64,000 nucleotides of DNA, from NCBI GenBank assembly GCA_005408345.1, contig SEMN01000181.1, forward strand, positions 1 to 64,000, written 5' to 3'. This document shows, one piece after another, positions 45,335 through 58,239 of this stretch. Below the pieces are notes generated by a model. It did no database searches. It worked only from the letters and a program-made list of their open reading frames with translations, and was not told the DNA's origin. The stretch is from Macquaria australasica. Its lineage: Eukaryota > Chordata > Actinopteri > Centrarchiformes > Percichthyidae. The position numbers were made by a program, and so were the translations under genes. Each line of letters starts with the position of its first letter. The stretch's first letter is position 1.

Positions 45335-48300
45335 TATATTTTCTCATTGTTCAACAGTGAAATATCATCTGTGCTTTCAAAGGGGTATCTCTAACAGCAT
45401 AGCCTAGTACGTAACATATCAGAGGTGTGGAGCACATGGTATTAGAATTAGAAGTTCCAGTTGTGTTTTTCCACTTGTGGTAGAGGCCTGTGTTGGTAGC
45501 CAGATGGCCCATGAAGATTGTGGCTTGGCTGCTGGCTTTTCCATATGTTCCTACAGAAGAAAAACACTTCCAGAGTTTAAGGTGATCATCTTCCAAGCAC
45601 TGGAATGTGAAGAGAGGGGATGCACCGCTGGATGTACCTCTGGATACCAGGGCAGCAGATTGGAGCTGCAAAGATGTGCTTCTTTCTGGACTCACTCCTG
45701 TCAAATAGATTAGTTTGATTTGACCACAGCAGACTGAGGTCAGATTTGCGAATAATTCCTGGAGTATGTTTTATACTACACTCCAGATTTTGTTTACTAC
45801 ACAAGGCCAATCCAGGTTGACTCACAACTACAGATAAGAAAACTAAATGAGCTTGAAATGAGAAATGTTTTTGCTGTGTAATCCTCACCCTACTGGCACC
45901 TGAGCACCACGTTTGAAAGTGAGGTCTTTATTATTTAAACAGTTAATGGCACTACATTCCTATGGGTGGGTTTAATTAAATATAGGGGTACTGAGCTGCA
46001 GTTACAATATGGATTTCTTTTTGAAGATGATGTAGTTATGATACTATTGTAATCTTTCAGAGAAAGTAATTTCCAACAAAATTGCTGGTTAAAATGTAGA
46101 TGTTTAAAAGTCATTTGCTTTACTGATGGCAGCAGACCACAGAAATGTAAAGTATTGCGTAGACCAACCAGAGTGTGAGGCACGCCTCCCATGGAGCATG
46201 GGAGACTTGCAGCAGAGGTGCAGAGAGACAGACATGAGGCAAAGATTCCGTGTGCCGCCAATGTTCTAAAAACAACAGGAAGTTACTTATTGTATTTGGC
46301 CCTTGGATTTGTCTCACTTCCCAACACGGTCAGCAGTTGGACCTGCAGCAGGGGCTGGATGCAGTTAAGGTACTTTAAAACCCTTAGCGCCTGATTGCTG
46401 CAATTTGCATCAAAAATCGCACACCTTCATGAACTCATAACTCAGTCAAATTTGAACACACACGATACACATATTTGTAGATTCAATGTGAGTTACATTT
46501 TCTGAGGACATCATTATCAATAGTGTCCATTGTGAACAAACGTCCACAAATTCTCTTAGAAATCATCACACTTTTAAGTTTTCTTCAGTATCAAAGTGAC
46601 AGTTGTCTGTACATCCATGGATATATTGCAAACATGAACTGCTAATAGCTAATACTACATACTTTTAATGGCACCAGTTTGCCAAAATGTTAACAAATAC
46701 TGGCAAAAAAAAAACTGGGGGCATGGGTGCAATTGTCTCAATTTTGTCTGAGAGTGCGCCCCACAGAAAAGCTGAGACTAGCAATCTTGTAACATCCAAG
46801 AACTGCCCCATGGTGAACACCGACATTGAATTCAACTTCAAATTATGCTTCAGTTATTTTCAAGAAATACTTTTTTGAATGCCATGGATATACACATGAC
46901 AAATTTAAATGGCTACAGTTCAGGAACACTCCATTCTGGTGATAATCTCTTTCCATGGAAAGGAAATGACGTGGTGATTTTAGGTGTACAGGTAACCTCA
47001 GGGAAGGGAAGGGAGACACAGCAGGGAGGAGTGGCTCTACCTGGTGATTACGTTAACACAGCAGGCCCAGTCAGGCTGTTTGATTGGCAGATATTCAGAC
47101 ACCACATCCATCCCCCCAGGACACAGGAACTCCTGCAACTCTTCTTTAGAAAAACATTATTGTATTTCCAAATCCACTCTCTCCACCTCCCACTGCTGAA
47201 CTCAGGCTGACAGATAGTTTGTAATGACTCACGTGGGGCTCATCCCACTAAAAAGCTGTTGACAAATGGTTAAATGGAAGCCCTCAAAAGTAGTTTCTGG
47301 AAAATAATGAAAGAAGTACAGAAATGTTCCTTCCTGTTCTTTCTGATATATTGTACTGTTCACATTTTCATCCTTAAAAACAATTACCAATCCTTCCTCT
47401 TCATGACATCCATATTTCTTTAGCTTGGGGAAATAACTTCTGCTGACTGACCAAATCATATTTCACTGGAATGGAAAGTTGCTGAGATCTTAGTGTTCTT
47501 CCTAGACATAAATGAAACTGATCCTTCTAACCGTGCTGAGGCTGTATATTAGAGGTCTTTCAGGGTTACTTACCACACTGACACATGGATGAAGCAGGTT
47601 AATACCACTGAATTTACAGATATGGCACATACTGTACATATTCTGTACTATCCATTTAGTAAACATGAGAGTCATTGTCAGGCAATTGAAGCAGAACTAT
47701 TCAGCTTTTCTTTCTTGGAAAAGCAGCAGACACACCTTTCACACCCTGTTACATGAGATCATTTACTATTCTTTCTTGGTGAGGTTTTTTTTGTATCACA
47801 CCAGGAAGACCTGCATGTTTGAACACCACCCTGCTTGTCTGCTCAGATTTGTCATGTTTTTAGACGGCGAGAGCATCCTAGTCAGGAGCGCAACAAGCTG
47901 ACATAAGCTGTCTGCACAGTGGATTGTGGAGCAGGAGGGCCCCCCTATCTGGAGATATGTAGAGGAAGTACTGGTTCAAAAGGTTAGCAGAGGTCACATC
48001 TGAAGAGGAAGTGTTCAAGAGGAGGAAAATGGATCTGTAGGGGCAGGATGAGTCAACCAGAGGTCTAAGTGCTAAGGCATCCTTCTATTCAGCATGTGCT
48101 GTTTTGAATGTCTTTAAAAGAACTAACATTGCAGTTAGGGTCTGTCTCTGTTATCCTAACTGGTAGTGTATATTGGCATGCATGAGGTATACTTTAGACC
48201 TGTTTGTGTTGCTCATAAAGACGAATATTGACAGCTCTGCCAGAATAGGTCTCACAATAAGTCTAATTACAAATGCTGCATGGACCTACACAACAGAATA

Positions 48301-48635
48301 CGCTTGGCAACATAGATCGAAAATGCAAATGTTTTCTGGCTTAGCAACAATTCCATGTCCCTGAGCACCATTTAAGGTGGCCATTTCTAAGCCTGCATCA
48401 GCAAATTTATATGTAGTAAATTATGGTATGGTATGGTAAAGAGTTCTTTGCAGCATTAGGGATTACACACACAATAGCAGCAATGAATGGGAGTCAGATG
48501 ACCAGGCTACAGCATTAGTTTGATGAGTCTGTAGATCGTGTAATGGCTTGTAAACTGTTTGCTAATAATCCCTCAGGGATATTGAACAATAAGAGTGAGA
48601 ATTTCATCCACTCTAAAGTTAATTTCGACCATTTG
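45335..48635. other. Long noncoding stretch
   Basis: About 3.3 kb in which I recognise no repeat family and no exon. Frames up to 121 codons (46845-47210) and 117 codons (45351-45704) lack domains. A small (TATGG)n tract lies at 48423-48438. Confidence 0.35.
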
Positions 48636-48639
48636 GAAG

Positions 48640-49120
48640 GCAGCAGAACAAGCTAAAACCACACACATTTGACATACTAATACATTTACATTTATATGGC
48701 TAACGTGTTAGCAAACACTTGCTTATTTACACATCCAGCAGACATGACGCAGCATTAGCAGGAGTCGTGTTTCTGGCCACTCGGTGAATCTCAGTCCCAT
48801 ATTCACTCTCCCTTTAGCTCTGCTTGGTCTCCACCAGCTCCTGAGAAAAATATCTGGCTCTTTAGCTGCTAGACACGTGACTTTCTTCACTAGCTAGTCA
48901 CAGACTGTATCTGCTGTCCATTTTGAACAATACAATGGAGCTTTTTTCACTGAACATAGCTGCCTGCTGTTGCTTGAAACGGTGTTGATGAAAGTAATGT
49001 AAATGAGCCATACAGTAAATGTGCTGTAAAACTAACCAAACAGATGTGCTAAACAGCTGCAGCCAGGTTATAATTCTCTGTTGGTTTGTCCAAGTAACAC
49101 CTTTCACATTACACATTGTG
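48640..49120 (+). repeat. Dispersed repeat family A, copy 5
   Basis: 'GGCTAACGTGTTAGCAAACA', 'GTGTTTCTGGCCACTCGGTG', 'CTCTCCCTTTAGCTCTGCTT', 'TATCTGGCTCTTTAGCTGCT' and 'TTATAATTCTCTGTTGGTTT' follow the family order seen at 1140-1560 and 24365-24950. Confidence 0.75.
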
Positions 49121-49639
49121 TAGGCCTTTGACCGATTAACATGAAAATGTGGCTTACTCTATTGGTTATCGATGGGATGGAAAACTCTATCTACACCCTC
49201 TCAAACCATTAAAGTCTCTCATATGCTCATTGCTCATTGTCTCATGAACACTGAGCTATTTGCTCCACTATCTAACTATAACTCGGTGGGAGTGTCCCAC
49301 ACTGAACTACTTCCCTATTTCTTTAACTTCACCAGGGTGTCAGTTGACAGGAAGAGAGGGGAGCTCTAGGTGTCAGTGTGTGATGCACTTTTAGACTGGT
49401 TATGTGATAGCATGTTTTGCAGTAAATGAAAGAGTATTTGGTGTCAGATGAATGACTGGAAAAGATAATTACAGGAGAAAACACAGCATAGAGTTTCAGT
49501 TCTAGGAGGGTGCTTTTGGAAGCCAAAAATATTCCCCAATCAGCCAGGGTAATCAAGTGTGTCACACCAGGCTGCCACTCCCTTCCCCTGACAGGCAGCC
49601 ACACACAGCCGGCACAACGCCGTCACACAACCTTTCTTC

Positions 49640-49675
49640 CATTTCAGCCTCACAGCTCTCCTTGGCAGAGGTGAG
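49640..49675 (+). other. Splice-flanked 23 nt candidate microexon
   Basis: A strong acceptor ('CTTTCTTCCATTTCAG', ending at 49647) and a strong donor (GAG|GTGAGA at 49671) enclose only 23 nt (49648-49670). Vertebrate microexons of this size exist, but a chance pair is possible and no flanking exons are known. In one frame it would read SQLSLAE. Confidence 0.2.
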
Positions 49676-49799
49676 AACTCCAGCAGGAGGGCAGGGGGAC
49701 ATGCAGGAAAGAGAAAGGCAACCTTTATTGCAGATGCCAACATCAACAGCGCCCAGAGCCAGCGAGTAGACAGAGGTGCTGCCTGTCCTTCAATAGCCT

Positions 49800-50022
49800 C
49801 TGTGTGTGTTCTACACCACAGAAAAAGGGACGGGACAGAGGAAAAGCCAGCCAGGGTGGTGCCTACTAGCCACCACACTCCTCTGGATATCCATCAGTGT
49901 GAAAGAGAGCAGTTCTGCTGTCTGCTGCCTGTTTGGACGTCTTTCTGGAATTAAGAGTTTTCAGCTCCAGTCAGGTGTTGCGAGGTTGAGACAGGCCTGG
50001 AGTCAGCTTCTGTACAATGACG
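49800..50022 (+). other. Candidate noncoding 5' exon (weak)
   Basis: A GC-balanced unique stretch ends in ACG|GTAGGT at 50023, preceded by ATG at 50017. Its texture resembles a 5' untranslated exon. There is no promoter motif and the frame across it (49806-50117) has no domain. Confidence 0.2.
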
Positions 50023-50029
50023 GTAGGTT

Positions 50030-52490
50030 CATGTCTGCCATTTTCGCTGAGATCTTTCTGTGGGTTGATTTGTTTTTTAAACCTGCAGCATCTCTGGTCT
50101 CTCCTTCATTTCAGTGATTTACTGCAGATGTAGTTGTAACACAGGATGACATTTAATTTTCTTTTAGTCTTATTTCCATTCCTTTTCCTATCATGTCTCT
50201 GACATTTTGAGGGCTATCCTGTTAGGCCTGAACCAGATGGGTTTCGGCTCTTGCCCTTGCGCTAGATAATAGATGACCCCCCCCCCACCCCACTTCGTTT
50301 TCCAGTCCTGTGCCTCGCAGCAGATGATGTACAGCTGCTCCTCCTGAGCTCCCCATTCCTCTCCCTCGTTTGGATAAAATGCCCTTGAAAGCAACGGGGG
50401 CAGCAGGCGGATCCATAGCCTGTCATGACCATTCAGCTAGGATCTCAGACTGCATAATTTTACCCTGATGGTCCTGCTCAGAGCGGACAGTGGCGGGTAC
50501 TGCCCATCAGTCACTTTGGCAGCAGCACTGCCCACTCGGTGCCAGTGATGAGCAATGGATGGCAGGGAAGGGATGTGAAGGGGAGAGAGAGGAAAATAGA
50601 GGAGGTGGGGAGGACCCAGTGGGGTTATTCAGCAAATTCAGCCTTCCTCCATTTCTCCCTTCTTTCCCTGTTCACCTCTAGCCTGGTCAGTCCATCATAC
50701 AGCTGACATGGTGGTGGTGGTAGGCAGGGCTTTTTATTGTCACAAAAAGTGGAATTTAAGAACTACTTCAGTACCTTTGTGAAACATTTCATTCAATATT
50801 AACTTGCGTAAACACTCTGTGGTTTCACCGAATTAGTTTTGCAAACTGAAATTTAATTTCACCTCTAGAGGGTGTGAATGTGCAAACTGTAACAGCTACA
50901 AGAGAGAGAAGAAGAAAAAAGTTGGAACAGAGGGACAGTTTCTTCATAAGTGTGTGGAATATTCAAGGGAATGAAAACTTAGCAGCATCAGACTTCTCCA
51001 CATGGAATTAAATCCCATTTCACACAAATAGTTTGACACACCTGGTGCCAGGAACAAACGATTCACATACGGGACTAAAGACAGACACTCAACCAATGTA
51101 TTGAGTCAGGTTCGGGGTATTTGTGCAGCTGTTAATCGCTTCTCCAGACACTCCAAAGTTCCAACAATGCTGTCCAACAAATGTAACTGCTGCAAGTAAC
51201 CACCACCTCAGTCTCTCAGTGACTATCCTATTAGTTGTTGCCATGTCGTTTCATTAGAGCAGAAGTTTTAGTTGTAAGCTGGAAATTCGTGGGCGATCCC
51301 ACCAAGGCTGTTTAGTTTGGATTACTCAGACTTATACTATTTGAATTTGAGCTTAACAGTTTATTCTTGACCTTGGAAACAACATTTGACAAAACAACCT
51401 CAACTCAAATTCCACAGACTTGTTTGTTCTGGAGCTTTCAACCATATCACACATCTTCATCACCAGAGTTTATGTTCACTCATTTGCCATGCGATACCAT
51501 GTAGATATTCAGACTTCCATAATTCTGAGCACCTCTTGGGTTTCACATCAATGTTGGCTAAAAAGTTGATCTAAAGGTAAAAAAGGAGTTTGTTCTGTTC
51601 TATTTTGTTTTTTTTTGTTTTTTTTTTTGGAGTCAAAAGCTCATAAACAAGCAAGTAAGTGGACCTTGAGTTGAAAATGTCATATGCTGTTTACATGGTC
51701 AAGAATGAACCGTCAAGCTCATCTTTCAAGCCAACATGAAAAGTCACAGAGGTTTGAACCTCTACAGAACCACGACCAATGAGCAAACTCAGTCTGCTGA
51801 TGAAAGCAATGTAATACAGTCAAAAGTTTCAATACAGTATGTGGACCTTGAGTTGAAATTGTTTTATCAACAATGTATTTGAACTTGAGTATTAACTCCT
51901 TTAGTTTACTTTTACTTCCAAGACTGCTTCATTGTTGTTAGGAATGAGAAACAAATCAGTGCGACTTAAAAAAATAACCACAAACTCCAAGGTTGTGTTG
52001 GTATATGAAGGCAGCTTCTTATGCCTGTAAATTTCAGTGCAATAAAAGGACAGGAGAGGACTAACTCTCACAGTCAGCTATTTCCCCATTTGAAAATAGC
52101 CAGTTCTAACACATGACATCAATTTGTGATGTAAGAATTTCAGACAAAACCGGTAAATAATGACGAGAAGCACACAGTCAATCATGTTTAGAATTACCGG
52201 TATTGGAATCAGATTTGTTTCAGACTGACTACTTCACCCAAAATCTGTAGCCTGTTGGGATGTCAGTATACCAGAACTCTGTCTAGGAAATTAGCTCAAT
52301 GTGTCCACTTGGTTTGGATCAAAGACGAATAATATGTTTGATTTCATTGTTAAAATTAGTAAAATACTGCCTTCATGCAGCTGTGCAAAGAACCAGAGAG
52401 GAAGTCAAAATTCTACCACAGTGACGATGAAGTGGTATTTTTAGTCTTCATGTCATGAACTGTGTGTTCCCCACTGGTGCAGAAAGCTGT
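50030..52490. other. Long noncoding stretch
   Basis: Includes a C-rich run at about 50277-50295, a T-rich run at 51605-51628, and an imperfect 26 bp direct repeat ('GTGGACCTTGAGTTGAAA') at about 51657 and 51841. No gene was recognised. Confidence 0.4.
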
Positions 52491-52581
52491 CCTCTTTGAG
52501 TTTAACTTGCCTCATCTTTTCCATGCACCTCTGTGTTTTTGTGTTTTGTCTTCTCCTCCTTCACACACTGCCGGTGTCTAG

Positions 52582-52687
52582 CCATTCTCAGACACAGTCT
52601 GAGCACGCTCAGCCGGGCTGCTCTTCCTGGAATAGCAAAATGTTTATGAATACTGATGAAGCAGCAGCTCGTCCACCAGCGCCTCAG
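52582..52687 (+). other. Splice-flanked 106 nt candidate exon
   Basis: A long pyrimidine-rich tract ('TTTTGTCTTCTCCTCCTTCA') leads to a TCTAG acceptor ending at 52581, and CTCAG|GTCTAT could be a donor at 52688. One frame stays open throughout, giving a Ser/Gln-, Ala- and Pro-containing peptide, and runs on to a stop at 52730. The donor is weak. No homologue comes to mind, so chance is the leading alternative. Confidence 0.25.
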
Positions 52688-52739
52688 GTCTATGTCACTG
52701 CGAGACTCTCATCTGTTTCCAGTGCAAACTGAACATGTC

Positions 52740-53135
52740 AGGATCTGTTGTCACTCAATGTTATCTGGTATTACTTGGTAGGCTAAAATCTGATTTTTTT
52801 TATGGATAAAGTCTCAGTTAGTTGGATTTCCTGAGCCAAACCATGACGCAGTGTCACACTCCGTATCTATGGAGGACATCTGAGAAATGCTTCCTGTCTT
52901 GAATCATCAGATAGCATCAGGGTAGCTCAGATTGTCTGCACAGCATTCAGGCCTGACAATAAGAAACACTGAAGATAGGAATTGATAATAAAAGCTCAAC
53001 CCTGCTGTGGAGCACAAATACAGTTAAACCAAGCACCATATAAGGATTTATGCCTAGGGATGACATTGGTTTTTGAGTAAGAGGCCGAGCTATACCTTAT
53101 TTTGTCTAGCTGAGATTAAATCCGACTGGATTACT
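52740..53135. other. Noncoding stretch
   Basis: Unique sequence downstream of the candidate exon, with nothing recognised. Confidence 0.4.
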
Positions 53136-53139
53136 TAAA

Positions 53140-53290
53140 GGATAAATCAGGTTTATTACAACTTGGGTCTTTTTGTAGATATTTTGGCCACAATTCCTAT
53201 CAGTAATAATAATATCATGCTCACAGTTAATTGCTGAGGTTGCTTTTAAACAAATCCCCAGGTTAGCCAAACGCATTTGAAAGAGAAAAC
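53140..53290 (+). repeat. Repeat family F, copy 2
   Basis: 'AAAGGATAAATCAGGTTTAT', then TACAACTTGGGTC and TTTTTGTAG, matches 32135-32245 and a familiar teleost repeat. Confidence 0.6.
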
Positions 53291-53294
53291 AAAA

Positions 53295-54585
53295 GTGAAT
53301 GCTAAAATGATTACTCCTGGCTATACGCAGGCTTTAAAGAGTGACTACACCCAAAAAAATGTTTTCTTTCTTTTGAGCACTAAACTTCTATTTATTACTT
53401 CTTTCATATACAGTAAAACAATACTTGTCATTTAGTAAACATTTAATTACATATGAATTAAAGCCTGTAGTTTTAAGTGTTGTTTTGAGTGGCTTTTACA
53501 TTGTTACTTTGCCAGACTTTTGTGCCATCAGATCTGTAGCAAACACTGCTGCTAGCCAGAAGCTTGTCGTCTCATAATGGGACCTAAACACCTCCACCTA
53601 AACTCAGGACGATGGGGGTAGCATCCAAACGTCTGGCCAATTGTGTAGTCCAGATTGCACCTCATCACCAAAACACACTTTAAACTCCACACAAAGTGGA
53701 GTTTAATGTATTAAGTTTTTGTAATGTAATTGACAATTTATTGACTTTTATTGCTGTCTGAGAATTTTGCTGGCATTGTTCCTGGCCGTATGTAAAATTA
53801 AGATGTAGACCTTTAGTTAATCAATTTTTCTTAAATTAGTTTAATTAATTCTGTGATTAAGAATTATTGTTATATACAGCTGGGAAATAGTGATGTGAGG
53901 TGAATGTCAACAAATTAGAAATTCTAGGCCTTGTCATTCCTGCATTCCTGATAATCTGGCTAAGATGTCGGTTTGTTTACTGTCTGATCCTCTGACTGCT
54001 CGTCTCTCTTGCCCCGTCAGACTTTCTTGTTTGTCACCAAGTTCCCAGAATTCAGCTATTACTTAAGTGAGTATAATAATATCCTACCTGATAGAAACGA
54101 TGGACAAAAACAACTGAAACTATCTTAAAACCTACCTCAGCCTCTATCTGAGGTTGCTCAGTATTTTCTTCTCACTGCATCGCTGTGGCTTAGTGGTGTT
54201 GGTTTGGCACCGGAGCCTATAGACAGCTCAGGAACAGGATGGAGGAAGAGTTACGGCAGGAGGATTAGCAGAGATAAGCTGAATAACTGCACCCTGGTCA
54301 GAGGGGCTACCACAGCAGAGCATAAACTTTGAACAGATTTAATGCCATATGGTCATCAACATCATCGTCATCAGCTGTCTTTTCATATGCAGCTCCTGAC
54401 TCTGCAGCTTGCTAGCGTGTGTATGATTGCACTTAATGGTGCACAAATATATAGACGCTTGCATGCGGTTGGTATTTGCCTTTAAGTAGTAATGTGTGGT
54501 TTGTCTTGTATGTACTCTACACTGGCCAGGAGCAACATGCATGTGCATCATGGAAGCCAGTGGTTAGTTAAGTTAATCCTCCCTC
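53295..54585. other. AT-rich noncoding stretch
   Basis: No gene or recognised repeat. A run of TTAATTAATT-type motifs lies near 53835-53860. Confidence 0.4.
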
Positions 54586-54590
54586 TCCCC

Positions 54591-54620
54591 ACTCTCTCTC
54601 TCTCTCTATCTCTCTCTCTG
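54591..54620. repeat. (TC)n microsatellite
   Basis: An imperfect TC tract, visible directly. It is followed by a GC-rich unique patch at 54620-54840. Confidence 0.9.
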
Positions 54621-55555
54621 GTGGAGAGGCTTTAGGCTGAGAGGGCAGAGCCACCGCCTCCCTCTGAAGGCCACACGTGGGTGGGTTCTGAGCTCAGGGA
54701 TTACAGGGCTGAACTGGAGCCAAACAGCTTTACAGCAAAGACACAGTCCGCCTGCTGGCCTGGGCCGGGGCCACGCTCAGTTTGGGGTGTGGGTGATGCA
54801 GCTGGAGGCCGGCCAGAGCATGAGCACAGTTGCCGCCTAGATCTTTGTTTTCATGTCAAAATGAACTCCCCAGTGTCTGTAAACAGGACATGATGCTTAC
54901 ACAGGAGATAATTATAAATGTGCTGGCATGTTGTTGGTGTGCCCTACGCATTTGTGAAAACATGCTATAGTCTTTGTTCCAAGTTGTTGTAGGGAAATGG
55001 AAAACCGCATTGAAAACTGCACTGAATTGTTTTAATAGCATTCCTGTTGTTTGTGTACATCTCATTCTGGCTCATAATTAAGGTGAAGAGGATTGTAAAA
55101 ATAATCACGTCAAATATAATCTAATTTTTCAAGCTACAACAAACACACTCTAAAACCAAGCCTGGAAACATAATTGCTGCCTGGATCACGTTCAATGGCA
55201 ATGTTTTTTTTCCAGTCCAGGAACTGTTTCTCCAAGGTTCACATCCTACGTGTATTTAGGTTTAGGCTACTAAAACACTGGTTAATGTTATGGAAAGATC
55301 ATGGTTTTGGTTAAATATTGAAAAAGTAAACACATCTTGTATCAAGCAAGTCAGCGTTGGCTTTTTCAATTTTAAACAAGAAGAGACCACAATCTTTTTC
55401 ATTGGCCTTAACCAAGTGTTACCATAAAAACGCTAAGCCTGCTTTAGCTGCCACGAGCAGATATTATAGGACAACAAATGAAACCAATTTGCACATTTTG
55501 GGACTCAGCAGACATGTTCATTAAAATAGTTCCCTCCTGATGTTGACAAAACACC
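54621..55555. other. Noncoding stretch with GC-rich start
   Basis: 54625-54835 is GC-rich and unique, with few CpGs. The remainder is AT-rich. A 70-codon frame (54681-54893) has no domain. Confidence 0.35.
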
Positions 55556-55559
55556 TAAT

Positions 55560-55592
55560 GTGTGTGTGAGGGGGTGTGTGTGTGTGTGTGTG
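55560..55592. repeat. (TG)n microsatellite
   Basis: An imperfect TG tract with a GAGGGG interruption. Confidence 0.9.
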
Positions 55593-55689
55593 AGACATTA
55601 AATTTCTTTCTAAATGTATTTGCTGCTGCAGTTTTTAAACATAACTTCTGGGAGACAGTGTTGCTAAAACAAAGCAGTGTCAGCTGACT

Positions 55690-56395
55690 GGGGCTGCAAC
55701 AAACAGCCTGTCATGATAGATCGATTTGTCAATTATTTTTGAACTTTCAATCAATTAATCATTTCATTTCATGATATCAGACACAATTTTTGGTGCTATT
55801 TATGGCAAGCATTTTTTTTTTTATCAATAGCCATTCAATGAATTTACATTCTGTATTTGTCACTCTATATAGTTATATATTTCAGAATCGGCCGTTCCTG
55901 CACAGAAATAAGTTGCAGATTTACAGGAAACGATGCATGCGCATACTGGACGTAATGTGGAAGACAAAAATGCAAGGGCATGCATGCATTTGTGTGGACG
56001 ACAATGTCCCATTGTTAGTCCAATAATACCACACGCAACAATAATAAAAGCAACAGCAATCAGATTTCATCCTGCACATGGCACAAATCATTTTCCACGC
56101 CGCCACAATAAAAACGAGTACATAGAGATGTAATTGCAGAATGTAAATAAACTGAACTGCTATTGCCGAGAAAATGGTGACCATAAATAGTACCAGACTG
56201 GATTTGTTTTAATGAACATCTTTTTTAAATGAAAATATACAACAAGGGCTGTAATTTTATCTGCTCAGTTCCTTTAGCTCCAGATGACATCTTCAAATTG
56301 CTTGTTATGTATGTCCAACTGTTTAAAACACAGACATTTAATTTACAATATTAAAAAAAAAAGAGAGAGAAAAGCAACAAGTCCTCACATTTGTG
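55690..56395 (+). repeat. CGATTAAT palindromic element, copy 6, split by ~450 bp
   Basis: The left end reads 'GGGGCTGCAACAAACAGCCT', then 'CGATTTGTCAATTATTTTTG'. The central boxes ('AGATGACATCTTCAAATTGC', 'AAACACAGACATTTAATTTA') appear only at 56280-56360. The intervening ~450 bp are not part of the family and include 'ACGATGCATGCGCATACTGG'. The element appears to have been interrupted by a later insertion or expanded by rearrangement. Confidence 0.6.
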
Positions 56396-56399
56396 AAGC

Positions 56400-57650
56400 A
56401 AGTGGTGAATGTTTAGCATTTTTGCTTGATGTAATGGCTGTTTCATCACTACAGCATTGATTAAAGACTGATTGTGCCCCATCGTGTGGAGTGACATGAT
56501 CGGACACAATCAAACATGATTGTACATGGTGCAGCCTTGGTGTGATATGGTGCCATGTAACTTCATTTTTGCAGTGTGTGTGGTGAATCTCAGCGAGCTC
56601 CTTGTGGTTCTAATCAGTAATGCTATTGTTTTCAGCCGCAGACTGTAGCATCTGGGGAGGTGGACGTGCAGACACATTTGTCTCCAGCTACCCCACTCAC
56701 ACAGACACAATTTATTTACCAGGCAGAGCAGAAAATGCTGTGTCTGTCAATGACTCTATTTTTGTCCCTGCTGGATGAGAACCAGTCTCATGCAATATGT
56801 GAAATGTATCACCGCTGTGGGTGTGGCATGTTGTCTCCCCGAATGTAGGAGGAGGTGGAGAGATTTGGACATTGTAGACGGAGGCAGAGGGGTGTGTTGG
56901 AGGAGAGTAGCATCTTTACTGGTGGTTATAGTTGGACCGGAGCTGTTACACCCTCTGTCCAGCCTGCTGAGGAGCTACAACTGATGTAGGGATTAATACA
57001 AGCACGACAGTTCCTGCTGTTTCCACTTCGTAGTCCAGACAGAGTGTGACAGGTGTGTCTGTAACACAAGCCCTTAAAAGAGCCATCCATTGTTGACTTG
57101 TCTCTCTGCAAACTCACTGTGAAAGCACTCGGTCAGAATTATTCAGCTACTCTAGAAGGACCAGCTGTTTTATGAATTCCTCAGTGGCTTTTTATGTGCG
57201 GTCGATTGATACAGTAACAAACACACAAGGAAGCACATAAAAACCAGTGCAGTGACATGGACACATGTAATAACTATCAACTATAATAAAAGAAAGGCAA
57301 TATTAAACTGAAATTGTCATGTCAACATCTTAACAGTCTCACTTGAATTAAGGTAATCTTTTTAGTTATTCTTGTCATGTACAGCCCAGTCTGGTTTCTT
57401 CAGGTGTTGACATTCTGCACACGCACCTCAAAGGTCATGAGGGGTATGTGGTACGTTTGAAAAAAAACAGCAGCATAGTTAGCAGTGGTGGAATAATAAG
57501 ACTTGTTTGGTTTTTTTTTGGAATGACAGTAGAAAGTCATTTTTACAGATAACAAAAGTAATGAAGTTTATGTTAGAGTCTCTGTATGTAAATCTATCAC
57601 CCTGAAAAACTATAAGCACTAACACAGAGCTGCCATTTTCCTTTTATAAT
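56400..57650. other. Noncoding stretch
   Basis: No gene or repeat recognised. Short frames at 56510-57117 overlap on both strands. Confidence 0.4.
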
Positions 57651-57654
57651 CAAT

Positions 57655-57985
57655 GCCAATGATTCCCAACCAGGGGTACCTGTACCCAAGGGGTACTTCA
57701 GCAGTTGCTTTGGGGTATGTGGAAAGATTGTGTAGCTCAACTAATTAGAAAAAAATACAATTTAAATTAAAAAATATAATCCACCTTAACACCACATGTT
57801 CAGAGTGTGTATAAACTAGTTAGCAAACAAGCAGAGAAGTTAAAACAGCTAGCTAAAAGTAATGAATAACCAGTTAAAAAATAGTTAAGTAAGTTATGGA
57901 TAAATGGTTGAAATGAATATTGGTGTCGATGAAGGGGTATTTGAGTTCATCTGACAGGGCATGGGGATACGTCTGACAGAAAGGC
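57655..57985 (+). repeat. Teleost CCAACCAGGGGTAC repeat
   Basis: 'GATTCCCAACCAGGGGTACC', then TGTACCC, 'AAGGGGTACTTCAGCAGTTG', and a 3' part 'GGGGTATTTGAGTTCATCTG', then GGGGATACGTCTGACAGAAAGG. The start is that of a common fish interspersed repeat. It is noncoding. Confidence 0.65.
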
Positions 57986-58239
57986 TGCTCTATACTTCTA
58001 TATCTTTAGTTTGACATTAGAGAACAAGAGACCGGCACAGTGACTTCCTGGACTGGTTGTCACTATCGGTTACAGGCAACCAGCGGAGACACAGCATAGA
58101 GGTACAGGGTGGATGGATAAACTGTTGTTCATCAAGAAATAGTTAATAATATTAGCACGTATCTCCCCCCAAAACCACAAATTGTTATTTTTACATATCT
58201 GTTTATGTACGGATTAAACAAACTAGATACAACCTGTTA

